Numbered from the stretch's first letter, positions 41,455 to 51,393 are shown. The stretch is 64,000 bases of DNA from Nitrospirillum sp034653355 (GCF_034653355.1 NZ_JAYEER010000003.1:1426001-1490000), one strand, 5' to 3'. Translations and numbers: made by a program. Notes: a model not told the origin generated them from the sequence alone.

Positions 41455-41542
41455 GGCAGGCGTATAGGGTGACCGGGGAATTGTTGCCTTTATTAACCAA
41501 CTTTGTTCGGATTGGCGCCGCAGCCCACTCCCGGCTTGGTCC

Positions 41543-44475
41543 ATGCCTGAACAAGCAACGACAACGCCATCGGCCGAAACCATCTACCGGTTCGGCCCCT
41601 ACAGCCTTTATCCCGCCCGCCGACTGCTGACGGCGGGTCAGCCCATTGATTTGCGCGGCCGCGCCCTGGATTTGCTGCTGGCGCTGGTGGAACGGGCGGG
41701 GGAGGTGATGGGCCGGGCGGAACTGGAAAGCCGCGTCTGGCCGGGCCTGCATGTGGGTGAAAACAATCTGCGGGTCCAGATGGCGAATCTGCGCCGTGCC
41801 CTGGGCCAGGATGGCGACGACGGTCCCTATGTCAGCACGGTGCCGGGTCAGGGCTACCGCTTCGTTGCCCACGTGTTGAAAGAGGGCGCGGGCAGGGCTC
41901 CGCCGTCTTCCCCGGCCTTTGCCGCCTTCGCCCTCTCGCGGCAGCTGGCTCGGCCGCTGGGTCGGGATGACACCATAACCATCCTGGCGGCGCGTCTGGG
42001 CCGGCAGCGTCTGCTGACCGTCGCCGGGGCCGGCGGCATGGGCAAGACGACGGTGGCCTTGGCCGTGGCGGCCGCCGTGGCCGGGCGATACCCCGACGGC
42101 GTGGCCCTGGTCGACCTCTCCACCGTGGGGGAGGGCGATCTGGTGCCGGCCACCGTGGCCGCCCGCCTGGCGCCTCATATCCAAGCCGCCAACCCGGTTC
42201 CGGCCTTGCTGGCCTTCCTGAAGCCTCGGCGCATGCTGCTGGTGCTGGACAGTTGCGAGCCGGTGATCGCGTCGGCGGCGGCGCTGGCCGACACCTTGTT
42301 GGCAGGCGCGTCCGGTCTCGACATCCTGGCCACCAGCCGGGAACCGTTGGGGCTGGCGCGGGAGCAGGTCCACCGCCTGGCGCCACTGGCGGTGCCCATC
42401 CGGGCCGAAGGTTTGGGCGCCCGCCAGGCGCTCGCGCATTCCGCCGTGCAGCTGTTCGCGGCGCGGATGGCGGCGTCCGGCGGCACGCTGACGGACGCCG
42501 ATGCGCCGGCGGCGGCGGAGATATGCCAGCGCCTGGACGGCATTCCCCTGGGCCTGGAACTCGCGGCGGGTCAGGTCGCCGCCTATGGCATCGCCGGCGT
42601 GGCACGCCGGCTGGACGACCGCCTGGGCTTGTTGGTGCGCGGACGCCGCACGGCCCCGCCGCGCCATCAAACCCTTCGGGCGGCCTTCGATTGGAGCTAT
42701 GCCCTGCTGTCCGGCGCGCAGCGGGCGGCGCTGAACCGGCTGTCGGTGTTCGTCGGCGGCTTTGACGCGGCCGCCGCGATGGCGGTCGTGCCTCCAGCCG
42801 ACATGGACGGCGAGGGCACCAGTGGGTACGTCGTCGACGACTTGGTGGCCAAGTCCCTGGTGTTGGCTGACCGGCGGGGGGCGGAGGTGCGCTACCGCCT
42901 GTTGGACACTGTTCGGGCCTACGCGCGGGAATGGCTGGAGGCCAGCGGCCTGGGGGCCGAGACACGCGCGGCCCATGCCACCCATTACCTGCGCCGGTTC
43001 CAGGCGATCCTGCCGGCATGGGCGGCCCGTCCGGCTGACGAGATGCTGCCCCGCCACGGCGCGGAGCTGGATAATGTCCGCGAGGCCCTGGATTGGTTCT
43101 TCGGGGAGGCCGGCGACGGCGGCATTGGCATGGGCCGCGCCCTGGTTCTGGCGGTGGCGCCGTTATGGAAGTGCCAGTCCCTGTGGGCGGAATGCCAGCG
43201 CTGGACGGCTCGGGCGCTGGCGGCCCCGCAGCCCTTCGCCGATGACCGGCAAAGCCTGGACTTGCATGTGCTGCAGGCCGCGGCGATCACCGTGACGGGT
43301 GCCGAGCCGCCCCCGCAAGTGACCCAAATGTGGGTGGCGGTCCTGGCCGCCGCCGCCGCGCTGGGCGATCAGAATGCCCGGCAGCAGGCCCAGGTGGGAC
43401 TCTATTCCATCCATTTTGATCAGGGGCATGTGCGCCAGGCGCTGGACTTGGCCGCGGCCATGCGGATCGAGGCGATAAGCGGTGGCGACCGGTTCGCGCT
43501 GGCGGCGGCGGAGCGCATGGTAGGCGCCGCGTTTCACGTGCTGGGGGACCAGACGGCCGCCCGGCACCATACGGAGGCGGCATTGGACCTGGCGGAAGGC
43601 GAACCGGCCACGGGGCAGCGCATCCGTTTCCAGCTGGACCAGCAAATCGCGGCGCGCAGCACCTTGGCGGGCATGCTCTGGCTGCAGGGGAACGTGCGTC
43701 AGGGGATGGAGCAGTTGCGCCGTTGCATGGAGCAGGCGGCGGCGATGGATCATGCCTATACTTCTTGTCTGGTGCTGGGGCAGTCGGCTTGCCCTTTGGC
43801 CATGCTGATGGGCGACTGGGAAGCGGCGCGGCGACACAACGACCAGCTACTGACGCTGGCGAACCGGCATGGCCTGATGATTTGGCAGCCCTGGGCGCGG
43901 TGCCTGGACTTGATCCTGCGCCTGAAATTCGCCAGGGAGGGGGGACGCCCCCCATGCTGGATGATTTGCGCGGCCGGATGGCCGCCCTGGGGGACCTGTC
44001 CCACCCCCGCCACGGCCTCCTGGTGCGTGAGGCGGCGTTGACGCTTGCTCGAGCGGGAGATGTGGCCGGCGGGCTGGCGATGGTCGAGGCCGCGCTGTCC
44101 CGTGCCCAGGCCAACCAGGAAGGTTGGGGCCAACCGGAACTGATGCGCCTGCGCGGTGAGATGCTGGTGCGCCTCGGCGAGGGGGATGCCGCAGAAGCCC
44201 TTTATCGCCAAGCCCTAGCCATGGCGGATGGTCAAGGGACCTTGTCCTGGCAACTGCGGCTGGGAATCAGCTTGGCCCGGCTGCAGATCCGTCAGGGAGG
44301 GGCCACCGACGCGGCGGACTTGCTGACAGGCTTCTTCAGGCGCTTCGACGCCGGGCCTCAGACGGCGGAACTGGACATCGCCGGTGCCGTGCTGGGTCAT
44401 TTGCGGGGACGCGCGGCGCCGGACGCCGTGCTGGACGGGCCGGCGGGGCCCGCTGGCGGCCCGCTGGCGGCTTGA
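41543..44475 (+). pseudogene. STAND-type regulator (winged helix + NB-ARC-like ATPase), frameshifted
   Basis: A long regulator broken by one frameshift. Residues 13-110 form an OmpR-type winged helix (YRFGPYSLYPARRLL, YVSTVPGQGYRFVAHV). An ATPase follows with Walker A GAGGMGKTTVALAV (near residue 162), Walker B RRMLLVLDSCEP and LATSREPLGLAREQVHRLAP. A TPR-like helical region runs to the end. The first frame ends artificially at 44041; the second frame continues MLDDLRGRMAALGDLSHPRH and on to 44475. The break is at a G6 run (43939-43944), where one more G would restore REGGTPPMLDD. Full length would be about 977 residues. Such proteins couple a bound signal to transcription; the target is unknown. 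Confidence 0.8.
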
Positions 44476-44491
44476 ATATCCCCGATGCCGC

Positions 44492-45256
44492 TCAGTCGGT
44501 GATCAGCGTGCCGCCGTCCACCACCAGGTTGTGGCCGGTGACGAAGGCGCCGGCGGCGGAGGCCAGGTAGACGGCGGTGCCCGCGATCTCGCGCGGCGTG
44601 CCCATGCGCCGCAGAGGCGTCTGGGCCATGCGCTTCTCGAACCGCGCCGGGTCGGCCTTGAACACAGCCGACAGGTCGGTGTCGATCAGGCCGGGGGAGA
44701 GGGCGTTGACCCGTACGTTGCCGGGGCCGTACTCCACCGCCATATTGCGCGCCATCTGCGCCAGGGCCGCCTTGGTCATGGAATAGACGCCCAGGCCGCG
44801 GTTGCCGCGCAGGCCGGACAGGCTGGACATAAGGATGACGGCGCCGTCGCCCCGCGCGACCATGGCCGGCACGATGCGATTGCACAGCCGGAAGACGCTG
44901 CGCAGGTTGATGGCCATGACGCGGTCGTAGGCATCGTCCGGCGTCGCGGCGCTGGGGCCGTTGTGCAGGTTCAGCCCGGCGTTGCACACCAGGATGTCCA
45001 CGCCGCCCAGCCGGGCTTCCACGGTCGCGGCCAGATCGTCCAGGGCGTCGTCGTCACTGACGTCGCAGGGGATGGCCAGGGCGCTCAAGCCCTGGGGTCC
45101 GAACGTCGCCGCCACCCGGACGCAATCGTCCGGTACTTCGCTGGAGATGACCACCGTCGCGCCGGCGCGCGCCATTTCCAGGGCGATGGCGTGCCCCAGG
45201 CCCCGTGTCGATCCGGTGATGAGCGCCCGCTTGCCCGCCAGGCTGAACAGATCCAT
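44492..45256 (-). CDS. SDR oxidoreductase (FabG-like)
   Basis: A 254-residue classical SDR: KRALITGSTRGLGHAIAL for the cofactor, VCNAGLNLHNGPS in place of the usual NNAG, the catalytic Ser in MSSLSGLRGN, and Tyr-x3-Lys in VYSMTKAAL. The C-terminal GHNLVVDGGTLITD is typical of FabG and gluconate/3-ketoacyl dehydrogenases. The ATG at 45256 has GGGAGGG upstream. It ends 16 bp from the convergent STAND regulator and starts 63 bp from regA. Its substrate cannot be predicted. Confidence 0.88.
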   Translation of the reverse strand: MDLFSLAGKRALITGSTRGLGHAIALEMARAGATVVISSEVPDDCVRVAATFGPQGLSALAIPCDVSDDDALDDLAATVEARLGGVDILVCNAGLNLHNGPSAATPDDAYDRVMAINLRSVFRLCNRIVPAMVARGDGAVILMSSLSGLRGNRGLGVYSMTKAALAQMARNMAVEYGPGNVRVNALSPGLIDTDLSAVFKADPARFEKRMAQTPLRRMGTPREIAGTAVYLASAAGAFVTGHNLVVDGGTLITD

Positions 45257-45319
45257 GCCCCCTCCCGTTTTCTGGTGGGACCCATTTCCAACCGGGCAAG
45301 GTTGCGCCGTCAACCGGAA

Positions 45320-45877
45320 TTAACTGACGCGCTGCTTGGCCAGCTTGCGGGCCAGGGTGCGGCGGTGCATGCCCAGGCGCCGCGCGGCTTCCGAGACGTT
45401 GAAGCCGGTGTCGGCCAGGGTCTCGTGGATGCGCTCCCACTCCAGCGTTTTGATGGAGGTGGCGCGGGTGGTCAGGCTGACGCCGCTGTCGCCCTCGGTG
45501 CGGCCGAAGGCGGCCTCGATGTCGTCGGTGTTGGATGGCTTGGCCAGGTAGTGGCAGGCGCCCAGCTTGATCGCCTCCACCGCCGTGGCGATGCTGGCGA
45601 AGCCCGTCAGCACCACGATCTTCATCTCCGGATCGTGGGCGTGCAGCGTCTTCACGCATTCCAGGCCGGAGGCGCCGGCCAGCTTCAGGTCCACCACGGC
45701 GAAATCGGGCGCCTCATTCGCCAGCAGGTCGGGCAGGGCCTCCGCCCGGTCGCAGCTCACCACATGATATCCCCGCCGCTCGAACGACCGCTTCAGCGCC
45801 CGGCCGAAGGAGGGGTCGTCCTCCACGATCAGCAGGACGGGGGCGTCCTCGTCGGCAATAAGGTTATCGTCCGTCAT
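45320..45877 (-). CDS. regA: Redox response regulator RegA/ActR/PrrA
   Basis: A 185-residue response regulator. The receiver has VLLIVEDDPSFG and the phospho-acceptor Asp63 in VVDLKLAG (numbered from the ATG at 45877, matching RegA's Asp63). The C-terminal Fis-type helix-turn-helix reads LEWERIHETLADTGFNVSEA and ARRLGMHRRTLARKLAK, nearly invariant in RegA orthologues. The gene overlaps the 3' end of regB, which precedes it on the same strand. RegA globally controls redox and respiratory genes; the neighbouring cyo operon is a likely target. Confidence 0.94.
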   Translation of the reverse strand: MTDDNLIADEDAPVLLIVEDDPSFGRALKRSFERRGYHVVSCDRAEALPDLLANEAPDFAVVDLKLAGASGLECVKTLHAHDPEMKIVVLTGFASIATAVEAIKLGACHYLAKPSNTDDIEAAFGRTEGDSGVSLTTRATSIKTLEWERIHETLADTGFNVSEAARRLGMHRRTLARKLAKQRVS

Positions 45878-47192
45878 CGGCATCCTCAATCACCCCATCC
45901 GCGATTATCAGCGATTCGATGGGCAAACGCAGCTCAACGGTGGCGCCGCCAGCGGGGTTGTTGTCGGCGACCACCCGTCCCCCCAGTTTGCGCGCCACGT
46001 TCACGGTAAGGAAGAGGCCGAGGCCCCGACCAGGCTTGTTCTTGGTGGACTGGTAGGGCTTGCCGAAACGGGCCAGGATGTCCGGCGCGAAGCCCGGCCC
46101 CCGGTCCTGCACCGTGACGGTCAGCAGGCCGTCATGACAGGCGACATCGATGCCGACCCAGGCGGGGCTGGCCTCCAACGCGTTGTCGAAGACGTTGAAC
46201 AGGCTCTGCTTGATGGCGGTGTCGGACACGATGGCCACATCGTCGGCGATGTGGTTGGCATAATCGATGGCGCGGTCGGCGTGGGCCCGGCGCCAGTCCG
46301 CCACCACGGCGTCCAGGAACCGCACCAGGGTCGTGCGCTCCGCCCCTTCGCCCCGCGCCTCGCCCGCCGTCAGCAGGATGCGGGACACGATCTCCTTGCA
46401 GCGGGCCAGCGCCGCCTGCATCTCCGCCACGTCGTCCAGCAGCTCGGCGTCGCGCTCGTTGGCCGGCATGTGCTGCCAGTCGTTCAGGATGACGGACAGG
46501 GTGGCCAGCGGCGTGCCCAGCTCATGCGCGGCACCCGAGGCCAGCAGCCCCATGCGCACGATGTGGTCCTCCTCCACCGACTTCTGCCGCAGATCGGACA
46601 GGCGGGCGTCGCGCTGGCGCAGATTGCCGTTGATGCGGGTGACGAAGCTGACCGCCAGCACGGACGCCAGCAGGAAGCAGATGAAGGTACCGGCCAGATA
46701 CAGGTCGAACACCCGGGGCCAGGCGCCCCCGGCCGAGGCCAGCCCCTGGGAGAACAGGGCGATGTCTCGGTGATAAGCGGTCAGCCCGACGAAGCAGGCG
46801 CTGGTAAGCCCCACCAGGGTCCAGGTCAGGGCCGGCTGCAGCAGCACGGCGCCCAGGATGACCTGCAGCAGGAACAGGGAGATGAAGGGGTTGGTGGCGC
46901 CGCCACTGAGGTACAGCTGAACTGTGAGCGCGGCCACGTCCAGCAGCAGGCCCAGGAACAGTTCGCCATTGGCGATGTGCGGGCTGGTGCGGCTGCGATA
47001 CAGGCCGACCAGGTTCAGCAGCACCAGGAACAGGACGACCCCGGCCATGGGGATGAGGGGCAGTTCGATATCGAACCAGGCCTGGGCCATGGCGATGGTC
47101 GCCACCTGGCCGCCGACCGCCAGCCATCGCAGGGTGACAAGAAGAAGCAGGTTCTTCTTGTTGGTGGTGTCCTGGATCGAAATCTCTTCCAT
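45864..47192 (-). CDS. regB: Redox sensor histidine kinase RegB/ActS/PrrB
   Basis: A 442-residue membrane kinase that senses the quinone pool and redox state. Six hydrophobic segments fill residues 15-185. The quinone-site motif GGATNPF (97-103) is intact. The H-box is GAAHELGTPLATLSV (His223), and Cys265 in LARCKEIV is at the position of the redox-active cysteine of RegB. The ATPase has the NVFDNALEASP N-box and QDRGPGFAPDIL. It is followed by overlapping regA. A strong 20-bp hairpin (47271-47322) separates it from cyoD, so it probably has its own promoter in that gap or reads through from cyo. Confidence 0.94.
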   Translation of the reverse strand: MEEISIQDTTNKKNLLLLVTLRWLAVGGQVATIAMAQAWFDIELPLIPMAGVVLFLVLLNLVGLYRSRTSPHIANGELFLGLLLDVAALTVQLYLSGGATNPFISLFLLQVILGAVLLQPALTWTLVGLTSACFVGLTAYHRDIALFSQGLASAGGAWPRVFDLYLAGTFICFLLASVLAVSFVTRINGNLRQRDARLSDLRQKSVEEDHIVRMGLLASGAAHELGTPLATLSVILNDWQHMPANERDAELLDDVAEMQAALARCKEIVSRILLTAGEARGEGAERTTLVRFLDAVVADWRRAHADRAIDYANHIADDVAIVSDTAIKQSLFNVFDNALEASPAWVGIDVACHDGLLTVTVQDRGPGFAPDILARFGKPYQSTKNKPGRGLGLFLTVNVARKLGGRVVADNNPAGGATVELRLPIESLIIADGVIEDADDGR

Positions 47193-47270
47193 CCTGTCCC
47201 TAGTCCTCCCCGGTGACGGATGTCTTTTCCGGTAGGACTAACGGTTCAATGGGGGGCCGGCAATGACGAA

Positions 47271-47322
47271 GGCGACCACGGGACCATCCCGCCACAGGGG
47301 CCGGGGTGGTCTCGTGGTCGCC
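47271..47322 (-). terminator. Long hairpin between cyoD and regB
   Basis: Bases 47271-47290 pair with 47303-47322 over 20 bp (two G-U wobbles) around a 12-nt loop. The left arm begins GGCGACCACG and the right arm ends CGTGGTCGCC. It lies 109 bp beyond the cyoD stop. There is no T-tract on either side, so it may terminate by another route, stabilise the mRNA 3' end, or bind protein. Confidence 0.5.
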
Positions 47323-47430
47323 CTGACGGTGCTCAATGGCACGGGTGGTCAACAGCGCGGGTTTGGTGGGGAAGCGCCCCCGGGGGGAGGGGAGGATGGT
47401 GATCCACCCCTGGCCCCCGGGGAAGACGCC

Positions 47431-47811
47431 TTACTCCATGGGCATGGCGCCCGGCATCATGTTGGCGTTCAGGTGCAGCATGACCCACCAGGAACCGACC
47501 ACCAGGATGGCGACGATCAGCAGCGTGAACAGGAAGGCGGCCATGTTCCAGGACCGGGCCGATGAGCTGTTCATGTGCAGGAAGTACACCAGGTGCACGA
47601 CGATCTGGACGATGCCCAGGCCGAAGCACACCGGGATGGCGGTCTCGGCCGGCAGGGCGCCGGACATGACCAGGCCGAAGGGGATGGCGGTCAGGATGAC
47701 CGACAGGACGAAGCCGACGATGTAGGACTTCACGCTGCCGTGAGCGCCCTCGCCGTGGCCGTGATGGCCATGGTCATGGCCGTGAGCGGAGGTGTGTGCG
47801 GTAGCCATCAC
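47431..47811 (-). CDS. cyoD: Cytochrome bo3 quinol oxidase subunit IV
   Basis: A 126-residue subunit IV with three transmembrane segments (VKSYIVGFVLSVILTAIPFG, IPVCFGLGIVQIVVHLVYFL, NMAAFLFTLLIVAILVVGSW) and the conserved VHLVYFLHMN. It assists assembly of the copper site in subunit I. Unusually, the first 25 residues carry eight histidines (HTSAHGHDHGHHGHGEGAHG). The ATG overlaps the cyoC stop by four bases, so it is the last gene of the cyoABCD operon. Confidence 0.95.
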   Translation of the reverse strand: MMATAHTSAHGHDHGHHGHGEGAHGSVKSYIVGFVLSVILTAIPFGLVMSGALPAETAIPVCFGLGIVQIVVHLVYFLHMNSSSARSWNMAAFLFTLLIVAILVVGSWWVMLHLNANMMPGAMPME

Positions 47812-48446
47812 GCGGCCACTCCCGACAGGTAGACGATGGTGAACACGCCGATCCAGACGATGTCCAGGAAATGCCAGAACAGGCTGAGGCAGGTCAGGCG
47901 GACGATGTTGGCGTGCGTCAGGCCGCGGCGCAGCACGTGGGCGATCAGCGTCACCATCCAGACCATGCCGGACAGGACGTGCAGCCCGTGGGTGCCGACC
48001 AGGGTGAAGAACGACGACAGGAAGGCCGACCGGTTCGGGCCCGCACCCTCGCCGATCAGCTCGGCGAACTCATGCAGTTCCATGAACATGAAGCCCAGGC
48101 CCAGCAGCAGGGTGACGCCCAGCCACCGCAGGGTGGCCGACTGCTTCTGTTTCTCGGCGGCGATCATGGCCATGCCGTAGGTGAAGCTGGACACCAGCAG
48201 GAAGGCGGTTTCACCGGCCACGTACGGCAGGCTGAACAGCTCCTTGGCGTCCGGCCCGCCGGCCGTCTGTCCGCGCAGCACCGCGAACGCCGCGAACACG
48301 GCGGCGAACAGGATGCAGTCGCTCATCAGGTAGATCCAAAACCCCAGCGTGGTCTTGGAACCATCGTCGTGGTGGTGCTCGTCATGAGCCTCCACCGCCT
48401 GAAGCAGGGCCGCGTCGGCGGCCGCGACGGAATGTGCGTTGCTCAT
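47808..48446 (-). CDS. cyoC: Cytochrome bo3 quinol oxidase subunit III
   Basis: A 212-residue subunit III with five hydrophobic segments and typical stretches LGFWIYLMSDCILFAAVFAA, SSFTYGMAMIAAEK, THGLHVLSGMVWMV and FWHFLDIVWIGVFTIVYLSG. A His/Asp-rich N-terminus (AHDEHHHDDGSK) precedes the first segment. It lies four bases after cyoB and overlaps cyoD, so translation is coupled. It contacts subunit I in the inner membrane and does not bind a haem. Confidence 0.95.
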   Translation of the reverse strand: MSNAHSVAAADAALLQAVEAHDEHHHDDGSKTTLGFWIYLMSDCILFAAVFAAFAVLRGQTAGGPDAKELFSLPYVAGETAFLLVSSFTYGMAMIAAEKQKQSATLRWLGVTLLLGLGFMFMELHEFAELIGEGAGPNRSAFLSSFFTLVGTHGLHVLSGMVWMVTLIAHVLRRGLTHANIVRLTCLSLFWHFLDIVWIGVFTIVYLSGVAA

Positions 48447-48450
48447 CGTC

Positions 48451-50430
48451 TTAGACCTGCGACGTCAGTTGCTTGAAGTACTTGCCCTCGGTCTCGGCCA
48501 CCGTCTCGGAGGGGACGTAGTAGTCCCGGTTCTCGTTGAAGGTGTGCCCGATACCGACGGCGACGGCGGCGGCGAAGGCCGCGACCACCAGCCACCAGAT
48601 GTGCCAGATCAGCGCGAAACCCAGGACGGCGATGAAGCCGCCGAGGATGACGCCCGTGCCCGTGTTGTGGGGCATGTGGATCTTGCCGTAGGCGGGCAGC
48701 GGCCGCAGACCGGCGCCGGTGGTCTGCTTCTGCTCCCAGAAGGCGTCACGGCCGGTGACGACCGGATCGACCGGGAAGTTGTAGAAGGCCGGCGGGGAGG
48801 AGGTGGCCCATTCCAGGGTGCGGCCGTTCCACGGGTCGCCGGTCAGGTCGCGCAGCGCCTTGCGGTTCAGCACGCTGACCAGGATCTGCAGGACGAAGGC
48901 GCCGATGCCGCAGGCGATGACCGCCGCACCCAGGGCCGCGACCAGCAGGTAGTTGTGCCAGACGACATTGTCGACATGGTTCATGCGGCGGGTCATGCCC
49001 ATCAGGCCCAGGGCGTACAGGGGCATGAAGGCCAGATAGAAGCCGACCAGCCAGCACCAGAACGACACCTTGCCCAGGGTCTCGTTCAGCTTGAAGCCGA
49101 AGGCCTTGGGGAACCAGTAGGTGAAGCCGGCCAGGTAGCCGAACAGCACGCCGCCGATGATGACGTTGTGGAAGTGGGCGATCAGGAACAGGCTGTTGTG
49201 CAGCACGAAGTCGGCCGCCGGCACCGCCATCAGAACGCCGGTCATGCCGCCGATGACGAAGGTGACCATGAAGCCCAGGGTCCACAGCACCGGAACGGTG
49301 AACTGCACCCGGCCGCGGTACATGGTGAACAGCCAGTTGAAGATCTTGGCGCCGGTGGGGATGGAGATGATCATCGTGGAAATGCCGAAGAAGGCATTCA
49401 CGTTGGCGCCGGCGCCCATGGTGAAGAAGTGGTGCAGCCACACGACGAACGACAGCACGGTGATGCAGACCGTGGCGTAGACCATCGAGGTGTAGCCGAA
49501 CAGCTTCTTGGACGAGAAGGTGGAGATGACTTCGGAGAAGATGCCGAAGGCGGGCAGGACCAGGATGTACACCTCAGGATGGCCCCAGGCCCAGATGAGG
49601 TTCACGTACATCATGGCGTTGCCGCCACCGTCGTTGGTGAAAAAGTGCATGCCCAGGTAACGGTCCAGCGACAGCATCGCCAGCGTGGCCGTCAGGATGG
49701 GGAAGGCCGCCACGATCAGCATGTTGGAGCAGAGCGTGGTCCAGGTGAAAATCGGCATGCGCATCAGCGTCATGCCCGGGGCCCGCATCTTCAGGATGGT
49801 CGTGATCATGTTCACGCCGGCCAGCAGGGTGCCGATACCGGAGATCTGCAGGGCCCACAGGTAGTAGTCCACGCCGACGCCGGGGCTGTACTGCAGCTCC
49901 GACAGGGGCGGGTAGGCCAGCCAGCCGGTGCGGGCGAACTCACCCACCGCCAGCGAGATGTTGATCAGCAGCGCGCCCGCGGCCGTCAGCCAGAAGCTGA
50001 GGTTGTTCAGGTAGGGGAAGGCCACGTCGCGGGCGCCGATCTGCAGCGGCACCACGACGTTCATCAGGCCGACCATGAAGGGCATCGCCATGAAGAAGAT
50101 CATGATGACGCCGTGGGCGGTGAAGATCTGGTCGAAGTGCTCGGGCGGCAGGGGGCCGGCGGCGCCGGTGGAGGCCATCGCCTGCTGGGTGCGCATCATC
50201 ACGGCGTCGGCGAAGCCACGCAACAGCATGACCAGCGCCAGGATGATGTACATGATGCCGATGTTCTTATGGTCGACCGAGGTCAGCCACTTGGACCACA
50301 GCGGGCCCCACAGGCGGAAGAAGGTGATGCCCGCCACCAGGGCGGCGCCACCCAGGACCATCATCGCCACGGCGCCCATGATGATGGGCTCATGGTAGGG
50401 AATGGCCTCGAGAGTCAGTTTACCGAACAT
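48451..50430 (-). CDS. cyoB: Cytochrome bo3 quinol oxidase subunit I
   Basis: A 659-residue haem-copper oxidase core subunit with about 15 membrane segments. Haem and Cu-B ligands are visible in order: AHGVIMIFFMAMPFMVGLMN, WAWGHPEVYILVLPAFG (with the cross-linked Tyr pattern), VVWLHHFFTMG and LIAHFHNVIIGG. It reduces oxygen to water with electrons from ubiquinol and pumps protons. The gene lies three bases after cyoA. The GHPEVY glutamate of the D-channel is present, so proton pumping should be intact. Confidence 0.96.
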   Translation of the reverse strand: MFGKLTLEAIPYHEPIIMGAVAMMVLGGAALVAGITFFRLWGPLWSKWLTSVDHKNIGIMYIILALVMLLRGFADAVMMRTQQAMASTGAAGPLPPEHFDQIFTAHGVIMIFFMAMPFMVGLMNVVVPLQIGARDVAFPYLNNLSFWLTAAGALLINISLAVGEFARTGWLAYPPLSELQYSPGVGVDYYLWALQISGIGTLLAGVNMITTILKMRAPGMTLMRMPIFTWTTLCSNMLIVAAFPILTATLAMLSLDRYLGMHFFTNDGGGNAMMYVNLIWAWGHPEVYILVLPAFGIFSEVISTFSSKKLFGYTSMVYATVCITVLSFVVWLHHFFTMGAGANVNAFFGISTMIISIPTGAKIFNWLFTMYRGRVQFTVPVLWTLGFMVTFVIGGMTGVLMAVPAADFVLHNSLFLIAHFHNVIIGGVLFGYLAGFTYWFPKAFGFKLNETLGKVSFWCWLVGFYLAFMPLYALGLMGMTRRMNHVDNVVWHNYLLVAALGAAVIACGIGAFVLQILVSVLNRKALRDLTGDPWNGRTLEWATSSPPAFYNFPVDPVVTGRDAFWEQKQTTGAGLRPLPAYGKIHMPHNTGTGVILGGFIAVLGFALIWHIWWLVVAAFAAAVAVGIGHTFNENRDYYVPSETVAETEGKYFKQLTSQV

Positions 50431-50433
50431 GGA

Positions 50434-51393
50434 TTAACCCCTCGGCTTGGCGGGATTGCACAGCTGGAGGTCGCCGCCGGCCACTTCCTTGGCCATCGCC
50501 AGGCTGACCGCCGCGTCCATGCAAGTGGAACCGTCCGAGCACTTGTTGAGAATGTCGTGGTAGAGCGTGGGCTCGACCTCGGCGTAGTAGGAGACCGGGT
50601 CCTTCTCGCTGGGCTTGGCGAGGTCCCGGTACTTGGCCATCGTCAGCTTGCCCTCGCCGGCGCGCGCCTTCTCCACCCACTGGGCGAAGGCGTCGTCGGT
50701 CATGGCGTGCGCCACGAAATGCATGTCGGAGAAGCCGCCGCCGCTGTAGTTGGCGGACAGGCCGTCGAAATCGCCGGCGGCGTCGGCCAGCAGGCTCAGC
50801 TTCGTCTCCATGCCGGGCATGGTGTAGATCTGGCTGCCCAGGCGCGGGATGAAGAAGGAGTTCATCACCGTGGCCGAGGTCAGCTTGAAGTGGACCGGGG
50901 TGCCGGCGGGAAAGGCCAGCTCGTTCACCGAGGCGATGTTCAGCTCGGGGTAGATGAACAGCCACTTCCAGTCCATCGAGACGACTTCGACCTCGACGGC
51001 CTTCTTGTCGGCGACCAGCTCACGGCTGGGCTCCAGGGTGTGCGAGGACACCCAGGTGACATAGGCCAGCACGGCGATGATGACGCAGGGGATGCCCCAC
51101 ACCGCCATCTCGATCTTGGAGGAGTGATCCCAATCCGGCTTGAAGGTCGCCGCCTTGTTCGAGGCGCGGTAGCGCCACGCGAACAGGAAGACCATGGCGA
51201 TGACGGGGAGCACGACGATGAGCATCAGGCACGTGGCCAGGATGATGATCGACTTTTCCTCGGCACCAATGGGGCCCGCCGGGTCCAGCAGGGCCATGTC
51301 GCAGCCGCTGAGCAGGGGGGCTGCGGCCATGAGTGCCGCCAGGGATTTTGTGCGGCCGCGAAGGCTCCGCAAAATTCTAAGGGTCGCAGTCAT
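50434..51393 (-). CDS. cyoA: Cytochrome bo3 quinol oxidase subunit II
   Basis: A 319-residue lipoprotein subunit II with a lipobox LLSGC, two transmembrane segments (IIILATCLMLIVVLPVIAMV, IPCVIIAVLAYVTWVSSHTL) and a periplasmic cupredoxin domain (VVSMDWKWLFIYPE, PVHFKLTSATVMNSFFIPRL). The CuA ligands of cytochrome c oxidases are absent, as expected for a quinol oxidase. The ATG at 51393 is used; a GTG at 51402 would add three residues. It heads the cyoABCD operon, and its promoter should lie in the 590-bp non-coding stretch upstream. Confidence 0.95.
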   Translation of the reverse strand: MTATLRILRSLRGRTKSLAALMAAAPLLSGCDMALLDPAGPIGAEEKSIIILATCLMLIVVLPVIAMVFLFAWRYRASNKAATFKPDWDHSSKIEMAVWGIPCVIIAVLAYVTWVSSHTLEPSRELVADKKAVEVEVVSMDWKWLFIYPELNIASVNELAFPAGTPVHFKLTSATVMNSFFIPRLGSQIYTMPGMETKLSLLADAAGDFDGLSANYSGGGFSDMHFVAHAMTDDAFAQWVEKARAGEGKLTMAKYRDLAKPSEKDPVSYYAEVEPTLYHDILNKCSDGSTCMDAAVSLAMAKEVAGGDLQLCNPAKPRG

